Origin: an uncultured Roseobacter sp.
Lineage (GTDB): Bacteria; Pseudomonadota; Alphaproteobacteria; Rhodobacterales; Rhodobacteraceae
Length of the DNA: 64,000 bases
NCBI GenBank assembly: GCA_947488305.1
Contig: CANKZM010000006.1
Span: 248,001 to 312,000, forward strand
Reading direction: 5' to 3'
Shown: in pieces, positions 52,685 through 60,451 of the stretch
Numbering within the stretch: the stretch's first letter is position 1
How the letters are laid out: every line of letters begins with the position of its first letter
Position numbers and translations under genes: made by a program
The notes under the pieces: model-generated
What the model was told of the DNA's origin: nothing
Database searches by the model: none
What the model saw: the letters and a program-made list of their open reading frames with translations, nothing else

Positions 52685-54535
52685 TCAGGCTATGCCAACT
52701 TGGATGGTGTTGCCATCAATCGAAATTGTTTGGGATCGACCATCCCGGACCAGATCTATTTGGTCGGAAGTTGCCCTGCTGGATTGCGCAATTCTGCCTA
52801 GAAAGCTTGCAACACGACGGATGTCATGTTCGTAGAATTTCGTTGGCACATGGCCCGCTGCCGCTCTTAAGATGCAGTCGAACATCATGAGATCCAGCAA
52901 TAGATCCTGTGGTTCCTGCAGCTGACCTTGGATTCTCAACACAACATGTCTGTCGATCCAATCAACAGTTTGGTTTACATGGTGAGATATCTCATCGCTG
53001 GGCCCCCATTTTTCGGAGAGTCTTTTCAAGTCGACATCGGCAGATTTGATCTTGGCCGCAAGTATGGCGGTTCCCGACATTGATCTGCCAAATGCGGGAT
53101 CAACGAGGTGGAGCGTGGGCGATTGCTCGGCAAACTGAAGACCTTGGATATGGTGAAGGCCCGCTATAATCTGCCGTTTTAGAAGGGCTCTGGCATGGCT
53201 ATCGAGGTCGCCATGCACGATTTGGAGGAATTCGGAGCCATATGGAAACCCTAGGTGGGACATATCGAGGTTGGCGCTGCCAACATTGTCAAAGTAGGCC
53301 CGTCTCCGAAGCGCCCTGACAACTTTCGTAACGTTTTCGGCTTCGTCGGCTCGTTGTTTCTTGTTGCGGGGATCCCCGATGATCTCGTCAATTCCGTCTG
53401 CAGCGTCAATTATATTCTCGTTTGAAGTCGCAGGAGCGGGAAACTGCAGGTCCAGCTGACCATGCCCAAATATGTCCTGTTGATTAATAATTCGCTCATC
53501 GATTTCGCGAATGGCGCGTCGGCCCGGATCAAGTTTTGGAAGTTGCTGCATCAGGGGCAAGCTCTTGAGCTGTTCCCTGGAAAGCGTATGAGGTGGAGCG
53601 AACGCAAGATTGTAGAACGCATAGGATTGTTGCCAGCCTTTCCGTCGGCCGCGTCTCATCCTGTGGACATCTTCGCACTTCAATCCGCCAGTGAGCAAAT
53701 AGGCGAGTGCCATAAGCATGTCGCGAATGGTGATGACATAGCCTATGCGCTCGAGAGTCGCAAAAAGTAGTCGCAACTTGGCCTTTCTGGCCGCTGCATC
53801 TTCCTCCGCGACACGCTCGGAAAGCATTTCTCTATTTCGGTTTATCGGACAGGTACTGCGCGCGTCGCAGTCTGCGCAGCTTCGCCATCTTGAGCCTGAA
53901 GTCCAGTCGCGGATTGCGCGATCACCCAGAGACTGTCCATCGTCTCCGGCTGCAATGGACTGGTGGTTTAGGTTCACGATGTGAATCCGTCCGTCCCGAC
54001 TGGCTCTTCCATCTACAAAGGACGTTTCGAAACTCTTCAGAATATCAGAGCAGTTTTGTCCTGCAGCATCCGAAGCCAGGACGGCGCGAAGTCGCCCCTC
54101 GTTTGCGCAGATAATAGTGGTGACCTTACCATCACTTGCCCTTTCAACCAATTCGGCTGCTTTTTCAGTCGCTAATTCAGAGATGTCCTTGAAAATGCGA
54201 ACAGCGCCAGTCGCAGGCGTGCCATCCTTCGCTGATATGATCTGTTCGCCTTTGCAGGACTCATTGATGAGTTTTCTTGCCTCCTCTTCATTGAAACCTA
54301 AAAGCCCCTCAATTACCCTCCTGCACAAGTGGGTCTTGCCGTGGCCTGCGTCACCAGTCAGGACAATCACATGCGCACCGCTCTTGGCAGCCTCGAGCAC
54401 ATAAGAGTATGCCGCTGTATCCAGATTCAGCGAGTCACTGGCGACTTGATACTCCTCGTAAATCTGATCATGCGACGGATCGAATGGGAGGAATCTGGCC
54501 ATTCTATAGACATGCTGGTTGCTGACTTCAGGCAA
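52685..54535 (-). CDS. P-loop ATPase, DptF-like
   Basis: The 616-residue protein starts at TTG 54535, supported by GGGAG seven bases upstream; ATG 54502 has no such site. HVIVLTGDAGHGKTHLCRRV holds Walker A (GDAGHGKT, residues 61-68), and IICANEGRLR (about 141-150) follows as in AAA-type ATPases. A three- to four-Cys cluster WRSCADCDARSTCPINRN (217-234) may bind zinc. The rest is helical. DptF is the ATPase of the Dnd restriction module. The likeness here is in order, size and the ATPase plus Cys-cluster plan. It is the first gene of the trio. Confidence 0.65.
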   Translation of the reverse strand: MPEVSNQHVYRMARFLPFDPSHDQIYEEYQVASDSLNLDTAAYSYVLEAAKSGAHVIVLTGDAGHGKTHLCRRVIEGLLGFNEEEARKLINESCKGEQIISAKDGTPATGAVRIFKDISELATEKAAELVERASDGKVTTIICANEGRLRAVLASDAAGQNCSDILKSFETSFVDGRASRDGRIHIVNLNHQSIAAGDDGQSLGDRAIRDWTSGSRWRSCADCDARSTCPINRNREMLSERVAEEDAAARKAKLRLLFATLERIGYVITIRDMLMALAYLLTGGLKCEDVHRMRRGRRKGWQQSYAFYNLAFAPPHTLSREQLKSLPLMQQLPKLDPGRRAIREIDERIINQQDIFGHGQLDLQFPAPATSNENIIDAADGIDEIIGDPRNKKQRADEAENVTKVVRALRRRAYFDNVGSANLDMSHLGFPYGSEFLQIVHGDLDSHARALLKRQIIAGLHHIQGLQFAEQSPTLHLVDPAFGRSMSGTAILAAKIKSADVDLKRLSEKWGPSDEISHHVNQTVDWIDRHVVLRIQGQLQEPQDLLLDLMMFDCILRAAAGHVPTKFYEHDIRRVASFLGRIAQSSRATSDQIDLVRDGRSQTISIDGNTIQVGIA

Positions 54536-55284
54536 TCGACTGCTCCCAATTGCGATCGCGTTTCTTTGAACGCCTAACTGCGCCGCCGCGCTTGTTCATA
54601 GCGTAGCATATCCTCTGTCGCTTGCAACTGAGGCGAGAGTGTGAAGCCTTTACGGAACTATGGAGATTAACGGGCCCTATGAACTCTTGTTAAGGCGTGG
54701 TTTCACTTCGGACTTTAGGGACTGCCGCCATGTGAATTTCCGAACCGGAATTGAGGTAGTCGAAGAGGCAAGCCGATATGAAATTTTGGCCGCATAAATA
54801 AGCACTGCCAGGCTTTCATGACAGAGCCGCTCATCTTTCTTGACCAAATGCTGACGTCAGTAATGGACCTAGCAACAACCAAAGTGTTGCCTCGGCCACG
54901 TCCGTTTCGCCCTTGCTGGACGCCGTGAATATCTCCACATAATATGCAAAGAGCGGTGGGGTGGAGAGGCCATAGTGAGAGACTTGTTCGATTCCAGAAC
55001 CCGGAATCATATAAATCTTTCAAGTACTTGAAATCTCAAAGCTAGCTAATTAGTGGTATAATAGGGGGTATGCAATACTATTATTTTTTGAAATGTTGTT
55101 TTTTAACAGTTTGTTGAATATCTAGTATGTTTCCGCCCCCGGCACCAATTAAGATAAATTTATCCATATTTATCAAATGTATAGGCTAACAAAGTTGCTG
55201 TTGGTCCCCCTCGCAGTCCCCTTTTGACACGGCCATACCCGCTATTTCACCGTCTCCCCACTTTTCTAGAAAATGGAGATGGAA
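54536..55284. other. Right end of the island: about 750 bp without a supported gene
   Basis: The stretch begins with the promoter region of the DptF-like gene and becomes AT-rich near 55020-55200. It contains the repeat of the tRNA-Phe 3' end (55131-55147). One frame on the minus strand (54715-55023) is open but has no ribosome binding site or family features. Confidence 0.5.
55131..55147 (+). repeat. Candidate attR, imperfect copy of the tRNA-Phe 3' end
   Basis: TTCCGCCCCCGGCACCA matches 16848-16865 except for one G missing from the GGG run. It lies in an otherwise AT-rich stretch. A copy outside the functional tRNA would be free to decay, which could explain the missing base. A chance match of this quality is unlikely in 64 kb. 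Confidence 0.7.
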
Positions 55285-55512
55285 ATGACTGACAAGTACG
55301 TTGAAGCGCGAACGCGCGTGGAATACTTCGCTGACACGCTCGGCTTGGTGCCACCTACACGGATGGTTTCTAACGATGACGCGCCCTCACCAGAACTGCT
55401 GAGCTTTTGCCGTGAAATCGGCATGTCGCTTGATTGGGCGTTTTGCGGCGACCTGCGGCCAATGGTACGCTCGACATTTCAAGCGAACAAAGCGGGGGCC
55501 TCCCATGTCTGA
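55285..55512 (+). CDS. Small accessory protein
   Basis: From ATG 55285 (GGAG at 55276-55279) the protein has 75 residues (MTDKYVEARTRVEYFADTL). It is acidic/helical with no signal peptide, and I know no family. Two upstream in-frame ATGs exist. It overlaps the next gene by 8 bp, so both are real partners of a two-gene unit. Confidence 0.6.
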   Translation: MTDKYVEARTRVEYFADTLGLVPPTRMVSNDDAPSPELLSFCREIGMSLDWAFCGDLRPMVRSTFQANKAGASHV

Positions 55513-55846
55513 CGAAGATTTCCTTATCAACGGAAAATCTCTGCCTGAGTTTTTTCGCGAAACAGGCGAAGAAACCCGTTACTACGTCATGCTGGTGGTT
55601 CTCGCAGTATCCCGAAAAGACCAGAGTACGGTCGACAAGCTTGTTGCCATCCGCAAAATGGAAACTCCCAAAGAAAAAGGACGGGAGGTCAGGCTCAGTG
55701 AAATCGAACTGCCCGCGACGGCAATGCACCTCGAAGACACGGAGCGGGCTTGTTGGACAGGCGCTCTCCTACATGCGGGACTGAGACGCGACCGACCGCA
55801 GATTGCGGCGCTCAAAAACCTGTTGCAAAGACGGGTCGCTTTTTAG
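55505..55846 (+). CDS. Small accessory protein, second gene of the pair
   Basis: ATG 55505 starts a 113-residue soluble protein (MSDEDFLINGKSLPEFFRET) within the end of the preceding gene. The end is basic (LHAGLRRDRPQIAALKNLLQ). No family is recognised. The coupling suggests joint function. Confidence 0.6.
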   Translation: MSDEDFLINGKSLPEFFRETGEETRYYVMLVVLAVSRKDQSTVDKLVAIRKMETPKEKGREVRLSEIELPATAMHLEDTERACWTGALLHAGLRRDRPQIAALKNLLQRRVAF

Positions 55847-55874
55847 ACGCCGCAACTTCGTTAAACGGTACGGG

Positions 55875-56141
55875 CTACCGCTCGTACCGACCCTTTTCGC
55901 ACCAATACTTCGCTGTCACACCGGGCTGCCTTTGAAATAGTTGCGCAGCGATTTGACAGTTCTCTGCATTATAGGTCGCGCTGTCTTCGTCGGCATCAAA
56001 CGTCGCTATATGAATTCGCATGAACTCGTCCACAGGTGAGTTCCGATATAGAGTATGAACATGCTTGCCCGGGCTATGGGCAAAAGCGGCAAAGGCCGAA
56101 AAGGCGAATACTAGTAACACCGCAAAAAGCATCGCTTTCAT
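55875..56141 (-). CDS. Small exported protein
   Basis: From ATG 56141, preceded by CGGAGTGGCA, the protein has 88 residues. A signal peptide MKAMLFAVLLVFAFSAFAAF ends near AHS (residue 22). Two Cys (NCQIAAQ and KYWCEKG) could form a disulfide. The family is unknown. It lies 23 bp after the stop of the upstream exported-protein gene. Confidence 0.65.
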   Translation of the reverse strand: MKAMLFAVLLVFAFSAFAAFAHSPGKHVHTLYRNSPVDEFMRIHIATFDADEDSATYNAENCQIAAQLFQRQPGVTAKYWCEKGRYER

Positions 56142-56164
56142 TGCCACTCCGTTTACGAAGAAAG

Positions 56165-56491
56165 TCATTGGCATGGAAAAGTCCCGGCCAGAATGCGTGA
56201 AGCCAAGGCGAAACCCGCAACCGTCGAAAAATCCGTGGCATCCACCGCGCGCCTCTCAAACATTTCGACAAGCTGGGTACGGCTGGTGCCTGCGGGAACA
56301 CATGCCAACCCAGCCGATACGGTGGCATCCGCAACCGCTTGAAAATAGCCGTTGCAAAAATCAATCCAGTGCATGTCCGCCCGAGTGCACGCATCCAACA
56401 AACTGGGCGCGTCCAGTACGACATCGGCACCCCCTTTGGGCGGGGCTAGAGAGAAAAAACAAATGGCGACCAAAGCGCGTGCGAGAGTCAT
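56165..56491 (-). CDS. Rap1a/Tai-like exported protein
   Basis: The 108-residue protein has a signal peptide (MTLARALVAICFFSLAPPKG) and the pattern DACTRADMHWIDFCNGYFQA, ACVPAGTSRTQLVEMF and a terminal TFPCQ. The four-Cys arrangement and C(N)GY are those of the Rap1a/Tai family, which includes type-VI immunity proteins but also many orphan periplasmic proteins. No type-VI genes are in the window, so a toxin-immunity role is not supported here. It is co-directional with the small exported protein downstream. Confidence 0.65.
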   Translation of the reverse strand: MTLARALVAICFFSLAPPKGGADVVLDAPSLLDACTRADMHWIDFCNGYFQAVADATVSAGLACVPAGTSRTQLVEMFERRAVDATDFSTVAGFALASRILAGTFPCQ

Positions 56492-56566
56492 TCTGCGAGG
56501 CTAAGCAATTTCTTCGCCGCTGTTAAGTTCACTTTTTGTTTGGCATTTTTCGCCAAGACTGAGGCC

Positions 56567-56755
56567 ATGTATTACTTTTGGAAAATTATGGTGGGCAGCC
56601 ACCCTGATGAAGCAGACCACCGCCAAGGCTATGCGTTGGCCGGGAGTATGGGCGAAGCGCTTGAGTTGGCGGGGTATCCTGACGCTGTCGCAATTCCTCA
56701 GACTGGCAAGTTATGGCCCGGTGAGGTGGGGCAGTCTATCACTTGGTCGAACTGA
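56567..56755 (+). CDS. Small hypothetical protein
   Basis: From ATG 56567 a 62-residue protein (MYYFWKIMVGSHPDEADHRQ) with no signal peptide. GAGG lies close upstream. Family unknown. It may be a short surface-exposed domain or spurious. Confidence 0.45.
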   Translation: MYYFWKIMVGSHPDEADHRQGYALAGSMGEALELAGYPDAVAIPQTGKLWPGEVGQSITWSN

Positions 56756-56848
56756 CTGCCGCGAAGTGATGTTGTTGCCGGAACAGGCTTTTCACCTGAT
56801 AAACCTTTAGTAAGCAACTCTTTGCGCGGAACGCTGGACACGCTTACA

Positions 56849-57541
56849 ATGCCCGGTATGGGCTATCACAAAACGCTTTTGAAAAGTATCGATACTGTTT
56901 TTCGCGACGGGTCAGCGGAAGACTTAGTGAAATTCGAGACGCATCTTAGAGAAAACATAGCGACTTCTGTTCAGTTAAAACATAGGGCCCTAATTTGGGC
57001 TTATGGACTGCTAATTGCTCACTACCTGTTGTCCGAAGGTAGAGTGCAAAACGTGGACTTGGGTTACTTTACTCTCGCAAACGCGGTTTTGTTGCAGCTA
57101 CTGATGTTATTCTTGGGCACTGTATGCTTGTTTGCCGCAGTTGTATCCGAGTTCATGTGGCGCTGCCACCGAGAGACTTACGACTACTTTGTTATCGCAA
57201 GACGCTCTCCATTAACGCGCACTGGATTACACGACTTCCAAGTGCCTGCATCTTACGTTCTTGGTCTTGATTTGCTGAGGAGCGACGGCAGTCTGTTAAG
57301 TAGATGTGTTGCAACACTGGCTCTCTTGCTCACAAACACATTCTTGGTAACTTTTCCAGTCATTTACGTTTTGCTGTCTGTGCGAAACGCATTCAATGAT
57401 GACTTGGGTGAGCATTTTGGGATTGCGCTCGTGTTTGTCATGACGGTCTTAACGCTTATCGTGTTGTCCATTTATGTCGTGCTTCAGTCCGCTCGGCTGT
57501 CTAACCCAAGCATTGTCTGGTCTTTCAGGGGCACGGATTGA
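56849..57541 (+). CDS. Membrane protein of unknown function
   Basis: From ATG 56849 the protein has about 230 residues; TTG 56822 and ATG 56861 are other starts. It has at least four membrane helices: ALIWAYGLLIAHYLL, NAVLLQLLMLFLGTVCLFAA, CVATLALLLTNTFLVTFPVI and GIALVFVMTVLTLIVLSIYV. Between helices 2 and 3 is a basic, Tyr-rich loop of 50 residues. No family is recognised. Confidence 0.65.
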   Translation: MPGMGYHKTLLKSIDTVFRDGSAEDLVKFETHLRENIATSVQLKHRALIWAYGLLIAHYLLSEGRVQNVDLGYFTLANAVLLQLLMLFLGTVCLFAAVVSEFMWRCHRETYDYFVIARRSPLTRTGLHDFQVPASYVLGLDLLRSDGSLLSRCVATLALLLTNTFLVTFPVIYVLLSVRNAFNDDLGEHFGIALVFVMTVLTLIVLSIYVVLQSARLSNPSIVWSFRGTD

Positions 57542-57679
57542 GTTTTTGTGTGTGCATAAAGTCTCGCGCGCGTATTGGTCACGCAATTCACTGATTGCCA
57601 CGCAGGTCATCGACTGTCTGAAATACCCGCCTGTTCTTTTCCTGCTTTCAGGAAGTGATGTCATCTTTACAGCGCAAAG

Positions 57680-57940
57680 TCACTGAGCGTTTCGCCTTTG
57701 CCTCGCTGCACGTCTTTTGCATCCAGCACAGCAATACTTCGCATCAGCGCGACGCCATTCAGGCAGGTCGTCGCCACACCAGCGGCAAAACCAATCACGA
57801 CGGGCCATGCGCTGCATTATGGTAATTGCCCTCGCTTTCCTGTTTCCAACATTGCCGGTCCAGAAATACGGCTCATATGTCGCCAGAAGTCGGCCTTCAT
57901 ATTCTTCAAACCAAACGGCGTTTGGGTCTGGTCCGGGCAT
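57680..57940 (-). CDS. Small zinc-ribbon-like protein
   Basis: From ATG 57940, preceded by TTTGGAGAGAAT, the protein has 86 residues. The C-terminal half has FCRWCGDDLPEWRRADAKYC, then CAGCKRRAARQRRN, which gives two CxxC pairs likely to bind zinc. The basic end suggests nucleic-acid binding. No known family. Confidence 0.6.
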   Translation of the reverse strand: MPGPDPNAVWFEEYEGRLLATYEPYFWTGNVGNRKARAITIMQRMARRDWFCRWCGDDLPEWRRADAKYCCAGCKRRAARQRRNAQ

Positions 57941-58079
57941 ATTCTCTCCAAACTTGAAAAAGCACACTCAAAGGCGGTTTATCTATATGAAATCTAAAGA
58001 CATAGAAAGCTGACTTACACTTCGTTGCAGCCTTCTTTCAATAAAAATGCGTTTTCGCGATGACAAGTAGCGTCGTGCC

Positions 58080-58274
58080 TTGGCGGAGGCACCGGATGGC
58101 AAATGCCCGATAAAGGGAATCATCACGCCGGGCAAAGCCAAGCTTAAGATTTATCACACGCCATGGTCTCCGAAATACGGGAACACCAAAATTGACGATG
58201 CAAGGGGCGAGCGGTGGTTCTGCGATGAGGGAGTGGCTTTGGCGGCGGGGTGGCGACCGGTGGCAGAGCGTTAG
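58080..58274 (+). pseudogene. Fragment of a thermonuclease-associated C-terminal (sunset-type) domain
   Basis: The 64-residue frame reads CPIKGIITPGKAKLKIYHTP and ERWFCDEGVALAAGWR, the IKG(N)...IYH.PG...GERWFC.E..A..AGWR pattern that ends many thermonuclease-family proteins. Only this terminal domain remains. A TTG start is possible, but a truncated remnant is more likely. Confidence 0.6.
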
Positions 58275-58475
58275 AACGTTAGGTACTTCCAAACTACAAT
58301 CTGAATGCAAAGCCGACACTCACCGCGCGGCAATTCAATGTCAGTTATGCGGGACAAAGCAGACATTCCCTTATAAAATCCTAAGGCGGCTTTCGTGTCT
58401 CACAAGAGACAGACATCCCACACTGCTAGATCGCACTTTGATCGCAAGTTTGAGTGGCAGAGGCCGCATGTCACC

Positions 58476-59348
58476 TTAGGCTGGCAGCAACTGCGCGCGA
58501 AGGAAGGCAACGTTTGTGGCCAACCCGGGCAGTAGCCATTGGAAGAGGCGCACGACGGCGAGCACTTCTTCAAGCGAGGCATCTTGCGCGGCAGCCTTTT
58601 GCAAAGAAACCGGATCAAGACCCGTGAGGTTCGGCAGACCACAAGCAATTCCGACTGCCTTCTTATGGACGAAGGCGACATGGCCTTCGTAGGCGTCAGA
58701 CATGACAACCTGTCTCATGTCGTCCCAGGCGCGGGCAAAGTAGCTCGGCCAGCGGGCGAAGGCGCGATAATCGGTGTTTACAAACGGCAGTCCAAGGGCG
58801 GAGCGGATATCCTGGTAGAGTGCGGTGATGGTCGGGTCGGCATGGTGACTTTCGATCAGCGTCGGTTTGGGCAGGGCAGCCGCCGAAGCTGGGTCAACGG
58901 TCAAGTGTGTTGGCCCATTCCAGTTGTGGTCTTCAAGCAAGAGCCGGGCGAGTGACGCCATAAGAATATATGGCATGTTCCCGGCCGAAAAAACCTCATT
59001 GCACGATCGGATCTCGTCGATCTCACAGTTGTTGTAGCCAAGCTCTGCAAGGTGGTTCAGAAGACTGGGAGGTGAAAACGCGTTTGCGTTCTCCTCTGCG
59101 CAGGTGCGCAAGTCTTTGCAAGACTGTTGAAATACCTGCGACTTCACCATGGGTTCCATGGCGGACCACAGCGTGTCGTAAAACGTCGGGTAATCGGCAA
59201 AAGCCATAGCAACCACTCCCATCCAAGGTACGCCGAGGCCTTGCTTGGTACGGGCGTAGGTGTCGGCCAACGCTCCGGTGGCGGCGTATTCAGGGATCGG
59301 TCGTATCACCGGGATCGGCGACGGTTTAAGGCGCGGAAGCTCAGCCAT
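58476..59348 (-). CDS. dehI: DehI-type 2-haloacid dehalogenase
   Basis: From ATG 59348 the protein has 290 residues, near the DehI length. It contains two related halves, as group-I dehalogenases do: IPEYAATGALADTYARTKQG with VPWMGVVAMAFADYPTFYDT, and PTITALYQDIRSALGLPFVN with TDYRAFARWPSYFARAWDDM. The family hydrolyses D- and L-2-haloalkanoates. Its start overlaps the stop of the HxlR gene by 8 bp, so it is translated from the regulator's message. Confidence 0.85.
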   Translation of the reverse strand: MAELPRLKPSPIPVIRPIPEYAATGALADTYARTKQGLGVPWMGVVAMAFADYPTFYDTLWSAMEPMVKSQVFQQSCKDLRTCAEENANAFSPPSLLNHLAELGYNNCEIDEIRSCNEVFSAGNMPYILMASLARLLLEDHNWNGPTHLTVDPASAAALPKPTLIESHHADPTITALYQDIRSALGLPFVNTDYRAFARWPSYFARAWDDMRQVVMSDAYEGHVAFVHKKAVGIACGLPNLTGLDPVSLQKAAAQDASLEEVLAVVRLFQWLLPGLATNVAFLRAQLLPA

Positions 59349-59712
59349 TACCCATGTCTTCCGGCAGGCTTTCACTCCATTTTCTAAGCTCCTCCAAAAA
59401 CCTCAGAGCCGTGCGGCCAAACTCCGTGATTTCATATTGAACAGAAACTGGCGCGGTATCCATTACCTGCCGGCTTACAAGGCCTTGCGCTTCCAGATGG
59501 CGCAGTCTTTCCGTGATCATCTTTTTTGACGCGCCCCCGATCATCCGGGCCAGATCATTGAATCGCACAGGACCGTCCTTGAGGTGCCAGAGGACTGACC
59601 CCGTCCATTTGCCTCCAATGACCCGCATCCCACGTTCGATGGCGCAAGGTTCAGTACAGGCGTCATGCACATGACGGCGCCCCTTTGCATCGGCCTCAAC
59701 CCTTGCCTTCAT
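59341..59712 (-). CDS. HxlR-family transcriptional regulator
   Basis: The 123-residue winged-helix protein has CTEPCAIERGMRVIGGKWTG, VLWHLKDGPVRFNDLARMI, and KKMITERLRHLEAQGLVSRQ, the HxlR/MarR-like fold with the conserved first Cys. Such regulators often respond to quinones, aldehydes or oxidants. GGTGGAG lies near ATG 59712; GTG 59721 is an alternative. It is divergent from the oxidoreductase/GST operon and upstream of dehI, and probably controls both. Confidence 0.92.
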   Translation of the reverse strand: MKARVEADAKGRRHVHDACTEPCAIERGMRVIGGKWTGSVLWHLKDGPVRFNDLARMIGGASKKMITERLRHLEAQGLVSRQVMDTAPVSVQYEITEFGRTALRFLEELRKWSESLPEDMGNG

Positions 59713-59740
59713 CTTCTCCACCCTCTCGCGCCATTAGGTT

Positions 59741-59757
59741 ACCAAAAGTATACTGGT
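59741..59757. promoter_or_regulatory. Candidate HxlR operator
   Basis: ACCAAAAGTATACTGGT is an imperfect palindrome (ACCA...TGGT) around the perfect AGTATACT. It lies between the divergent HxlR and oxidoreductase genes, about 30 bp from the regulator start. Confidence 0.55.
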
Positions 59758-59842
59758 TGTTTTTCGTTCTTTGCAAACGCAACTTCCCCAACAGATCTCC
59801 GCGAGTCAAGAGACTCGCATTTCCAATCCAAGGGTAATCCAC

Positions 59843-60451
59843 ATGAGCAACATCTTCCTTCTCAACGGTACACAGCCTTATCCCTTTGCGCCGGGCGCGC
59901 TCAACGACGCCTTTGCCACGCGCGCCGAGGCGTTCTTGAAGGCCCGTGGCCACGACCTGCGCCAAACAACGGTGTCTGAGGGGTATGATGTCGAGGAAGA
60001 AATCGCCAATCACCAATGGGCCGATACAATTATCATGCAGTTCCCGGTGAACTGGATGGGCGTGCCGTGGTCATTCAAGAAATACATGGATGAGGTGTAC
60101 ACCGCAGGCATGGACGGGCGTCTCTGCGAAGGCGATGGCCGCAGCCCTGACGCGCCAAAGGCCAATTACGGTATGGGCGGGACCCTGACCAGCACACGCT
60201 ACATGATCTCAACCACGTTGAATGCGCCGTCAGAGGCGTTTGACGATCCTTCCGAACCCTTCTTCGAAGGTGCGAGCATCGACGACCTGCTGCGCCCGGT
60301 TCACCTGAATGCCAAGTTCTTTGGCATGACCCCCATGCCAACCTTCTCGGCTCATGATGTGATGAAAAACCCTGACATCACAGCCGATTTCGCGCGTTTT
60401 GACACGCATCTCACCACCAATTTCGGAGAAACGTCCCATGTCGCAGCCTGA
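59843..60451 (+). CDS. Flavodoxin-fold NAD(P)H oxidoreductase (MdaB-type)
   Basis: From ATG 59843 the protein has 202 residues and starts MSNIFLLNGTQPYPFAPGAL. IIMQFPVNWMGVPWSFKKYM and DEVYTAGMDGR are the quinone-reductase/modulator-of-drug-activity-B signature. It reduces quinones with two electrons and FAD. The upstream HxlR regulator fits a quinone/electrophile response. It overlaps the first GST gene by 14 bp. Confidence 0.88.
   Translation: MSNIFLLNGTQPYPFAPGALNDAFATRAEAFLKARGHDLRQTTVSEGYDVEEEIANHQWADTIIMQFPVNWMGVPWSFKKYMDEVYTAGMDGRLCEGDGRSPDAPKANYGMGGTLTSTRYMISTTLNAPSEAFDDPSEPFFEGASIDDLLRPVHLNAKFFGMTPMPTFSAHDVMKNPDITADFARFDTHLTTNFGETSHVAA

Larger units (their letters stand above)
16866..55147 (+). 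mobile_element. Genomic island of about 38 kb inserted at tRNA-Phe
   Basis: The element runs from the tRNA-Phe 3' end to an imperfect 17-bp repeat of that end. It has an integrase at the left, an AlpA-like regulator and a VapE primase-helicase, then cargo. No conjugation, capsid or tail genes are visible, so it is more like a satellite or integrative mobilisable element that has collected defence and metabolic genes. Several broken IS fragments inside it point to repeated insertion and decay. The right boundary rests on the repeat only. Confidence 0.7.

Noticed and set aside
44118-54535. Reading the module as a complete Dnd phosphorothioation system
   Set aside because: No dndA, dndB, dndC, dndD or dndE gene is present in the window; only the DptFGH-like part has a counterpart.
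44654-54535. Reading the module as DISARM, which also has a C5 methyltransferase
   Set aside because: The expected drmA helicase, drmB (DUF1998) and drmC phospholipase-D-like genes are absent.
25972-54841. A 16-bp word, GCCGCTCATCTTTCTT, at 25972-25987 and 54826-54841
   Set aside because: In 64 kb a single shared 16-mer is about as likely as not by chance, and the flanks do not continue the match.
54715-55023. Possible small gene on the minus strand in the right end of the island
   Set aside because: No ribosome binding site and no recognisable domain; composition is like the surrounding gene-free sequence.
56165-56491. Type-VI toxin-immunity locus
   Set aside because: The Rap1a/Tai-like protein is present, but there is no adjacent amidase toxin or secretion gene.
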